Source of the DNA: JACKIC01 sp964392305
GTDB lineage: Bacteria > Planctomycetota > UBA1135 > UBA2386
Assembly: GCA_964392305.1 (NCBI GenBank)
Contig: CAYMPV010000003.1
Span: forward strand, 186,001 to 250,000
DNA length: 64,000 nucleotides
Direction of reading: 5' to 3'
Positions 63,312 through 64,000 of this stretch are shown piece after piece. A model generated the notes under the pieces. It worked only from the letters and a program-made list of their open reading frames with translations. It ran no database searches and was not told the origin of the DNA. Positions within the stretch are counted from its first letter, which is position 1; every line of letters begins with the position of its first letter. The position numbers and the translations under genes were made by a program.

Positions 63312-64000
63312 GCCGCGCTCGCATCAAACGCGTCGGCCGCGTCCGGGACGCCGTCGATGCATCGCCGGTGCGCCGGCATCTGCTCAAGGAGGCGTACGAG
63401 TGGTTCACGCTGTTCGGTGAGCTGGTCGACGACGACCACGTCGCGTTCGAGGTCGTCGAGAAGGCGCTACGTGGCGGTGCCGACGCACCTCTCGATGCCG
63501 ACGACAGGATCGCCGAGCGCGCGAAGAAGGCCCGCCTCACCTACCACCAACGGACACGGCCAAGCGAGACGTGGCCGCCATCCGTGCGGGCGATGATCTT
63601 CGACGAGGCGCTGTTCGAGGTGGAGCCCATCCGCAAGCTCGCGCGAGCTGCGATCGCCCTTGAGGTGGTCCACGGCGGCGATGTCGAGAACCCTGCCTTC
63701 ATGGCCCGGTTCGGGATCCCCGGCTACGGGTGCGTCGCGATGCACATCATGCGGTGGCAGGACCGGCTGTCGGTGGCACCCTACGAGGACGAGGCGACGC
63801 GGCTGTTCGTGCGGCTCGACAACGTGCGCGGGCGCATCGACCAGGGCGACCCGGACTGGAGCACGGTGCAGGCAAAGGCGATCGTGGCCTTCTACCGGAA
63901 CGGCGAGCTGCCGCATGACGAGCTGCTCCTGGAAGCCGTGCTCGTCCACGTGGGCATCGACCTGCTTCGCGCCCACAAGCGTGGGAAGGACGTGGCCGAG
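63308..64000 (+). CDS. Uncharacterised cassette protein, family B, copy 2 (runs off window)
   Basis: The 231 visible residues align with the protein at 12416: SRARIKRVGRVRDAVDASPV, EAYEWFTLFGELVDDDHVAF, FGIPGYGCVAMHIMRWQDRL, AIVAFYRNGELPHDELLLEAV. The gene continues past the right edge; the complete homologue has 278 residues. Confidence 0.75.
   Translation, partial: MSRARIKRVGRVRDAVDASPVRRHLLKEAYEWFTLFGELVDDDHVAFEVVEKALRGGADAPLDADDRIAERAKKARLTYHQRTRPSETWPPSVRAMIFDEALFEVEPIRKLARAAIALEVVHGGDVENPAFMARFGIPGYGCVAMHIMRWQDRLSVAPYEDEATRLFVRLDNVRGRIDQGDPDWSTVQAKAIVAFYRNGELPHDELLLEAVLVHVGIDLLRAHKRGKDVAE

Overview
The window is a high-GC, gene-dense stretch of a bacterial chromosome. GTG and TTG starts are frequent, genes overlap by ATGA or GTGA, lipoprotein and RND efflux genes indicate a Gram-negative envelope, and large proteins with carboxypeptidase-regulatory-like domains are present. 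Planctomycetota or a relative is my best guess, but that is inference: there is no rRNA or other strong phylogenetic marker. TGA is a normal stop codon in most genes, yet two metal-binding genes read through in-frame TGA exactly where metal-binding cysteines belong, so the organism probably makes selenocysteine proteins.

Layout. 1-6.3 kb: the 3' end of pckA, a predicted selenoprotein with two HMA-like modules (UGA codons at 1001 and 1247), tRNA-Asn with a 263-bp dispersed repeat, then housekeeping or unknown genes. 6.5-10.1 kb: a three-gene ABC-3C-type conflict system on the minus strand. 10.4-13.3 kb: a ParB-methyltransferase fusion followed by two translationally coupled genes of an uncharacterised family. 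13.5-14.7 kb: a lipoprotein. 14.8-17.9 kb: six small minus-strand ORFs separated by hairpin, attC-like spacers, running divergently from a tyrosine recombinase at 18.3 kb, so the layout resembles an integron. 18.3-29.2 kb: a mobile element, all on the plus strand, with tyrosine recombinase, a second ParB-methyltransferase cassette, primase-helicase, a mirror-symmetric iteron-like array, SpoVG-like and DUF2924 genes and a large serine recombinase.

30.4-50.1 kb is a metal-resistance island: a Zn/Cd-type P-ATPase with a tripartite RND pump and a small metal-motif lipoprotein, divergent from an ArsR-type repressor; a mercury-type module (merR, a CopZ-MerT-MerP fusion, and a lipoprotein with an HMA domain carrying a U-M-T-U motif fused to thioredoxin) bracketed by 80-bp direct repeats; and a second RND operon with His- and Cys-rich lipoproteins. 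The genes form a plausible sense-bind-reduce-export route for soft metals.

50.4-56 kb: a second copy of the 263-bp repeat, two large exported proteins, a small HTH protein paralogous to one at 4.3 kb, and a beta-helix protein. 56-64 kb: visibly lower-GC genes (a SEC-C zinc protein with a possible nucleotide-binding domain and a membrane protein), then three further ParB-methyltransferase copies (two truncated, one intact with its two partner genes), arranged around a 775-bp direct duplication. The recurrent ParB-methyltransferase cassette and the Sec-containing HMA proteins are the two most unusual systems here.
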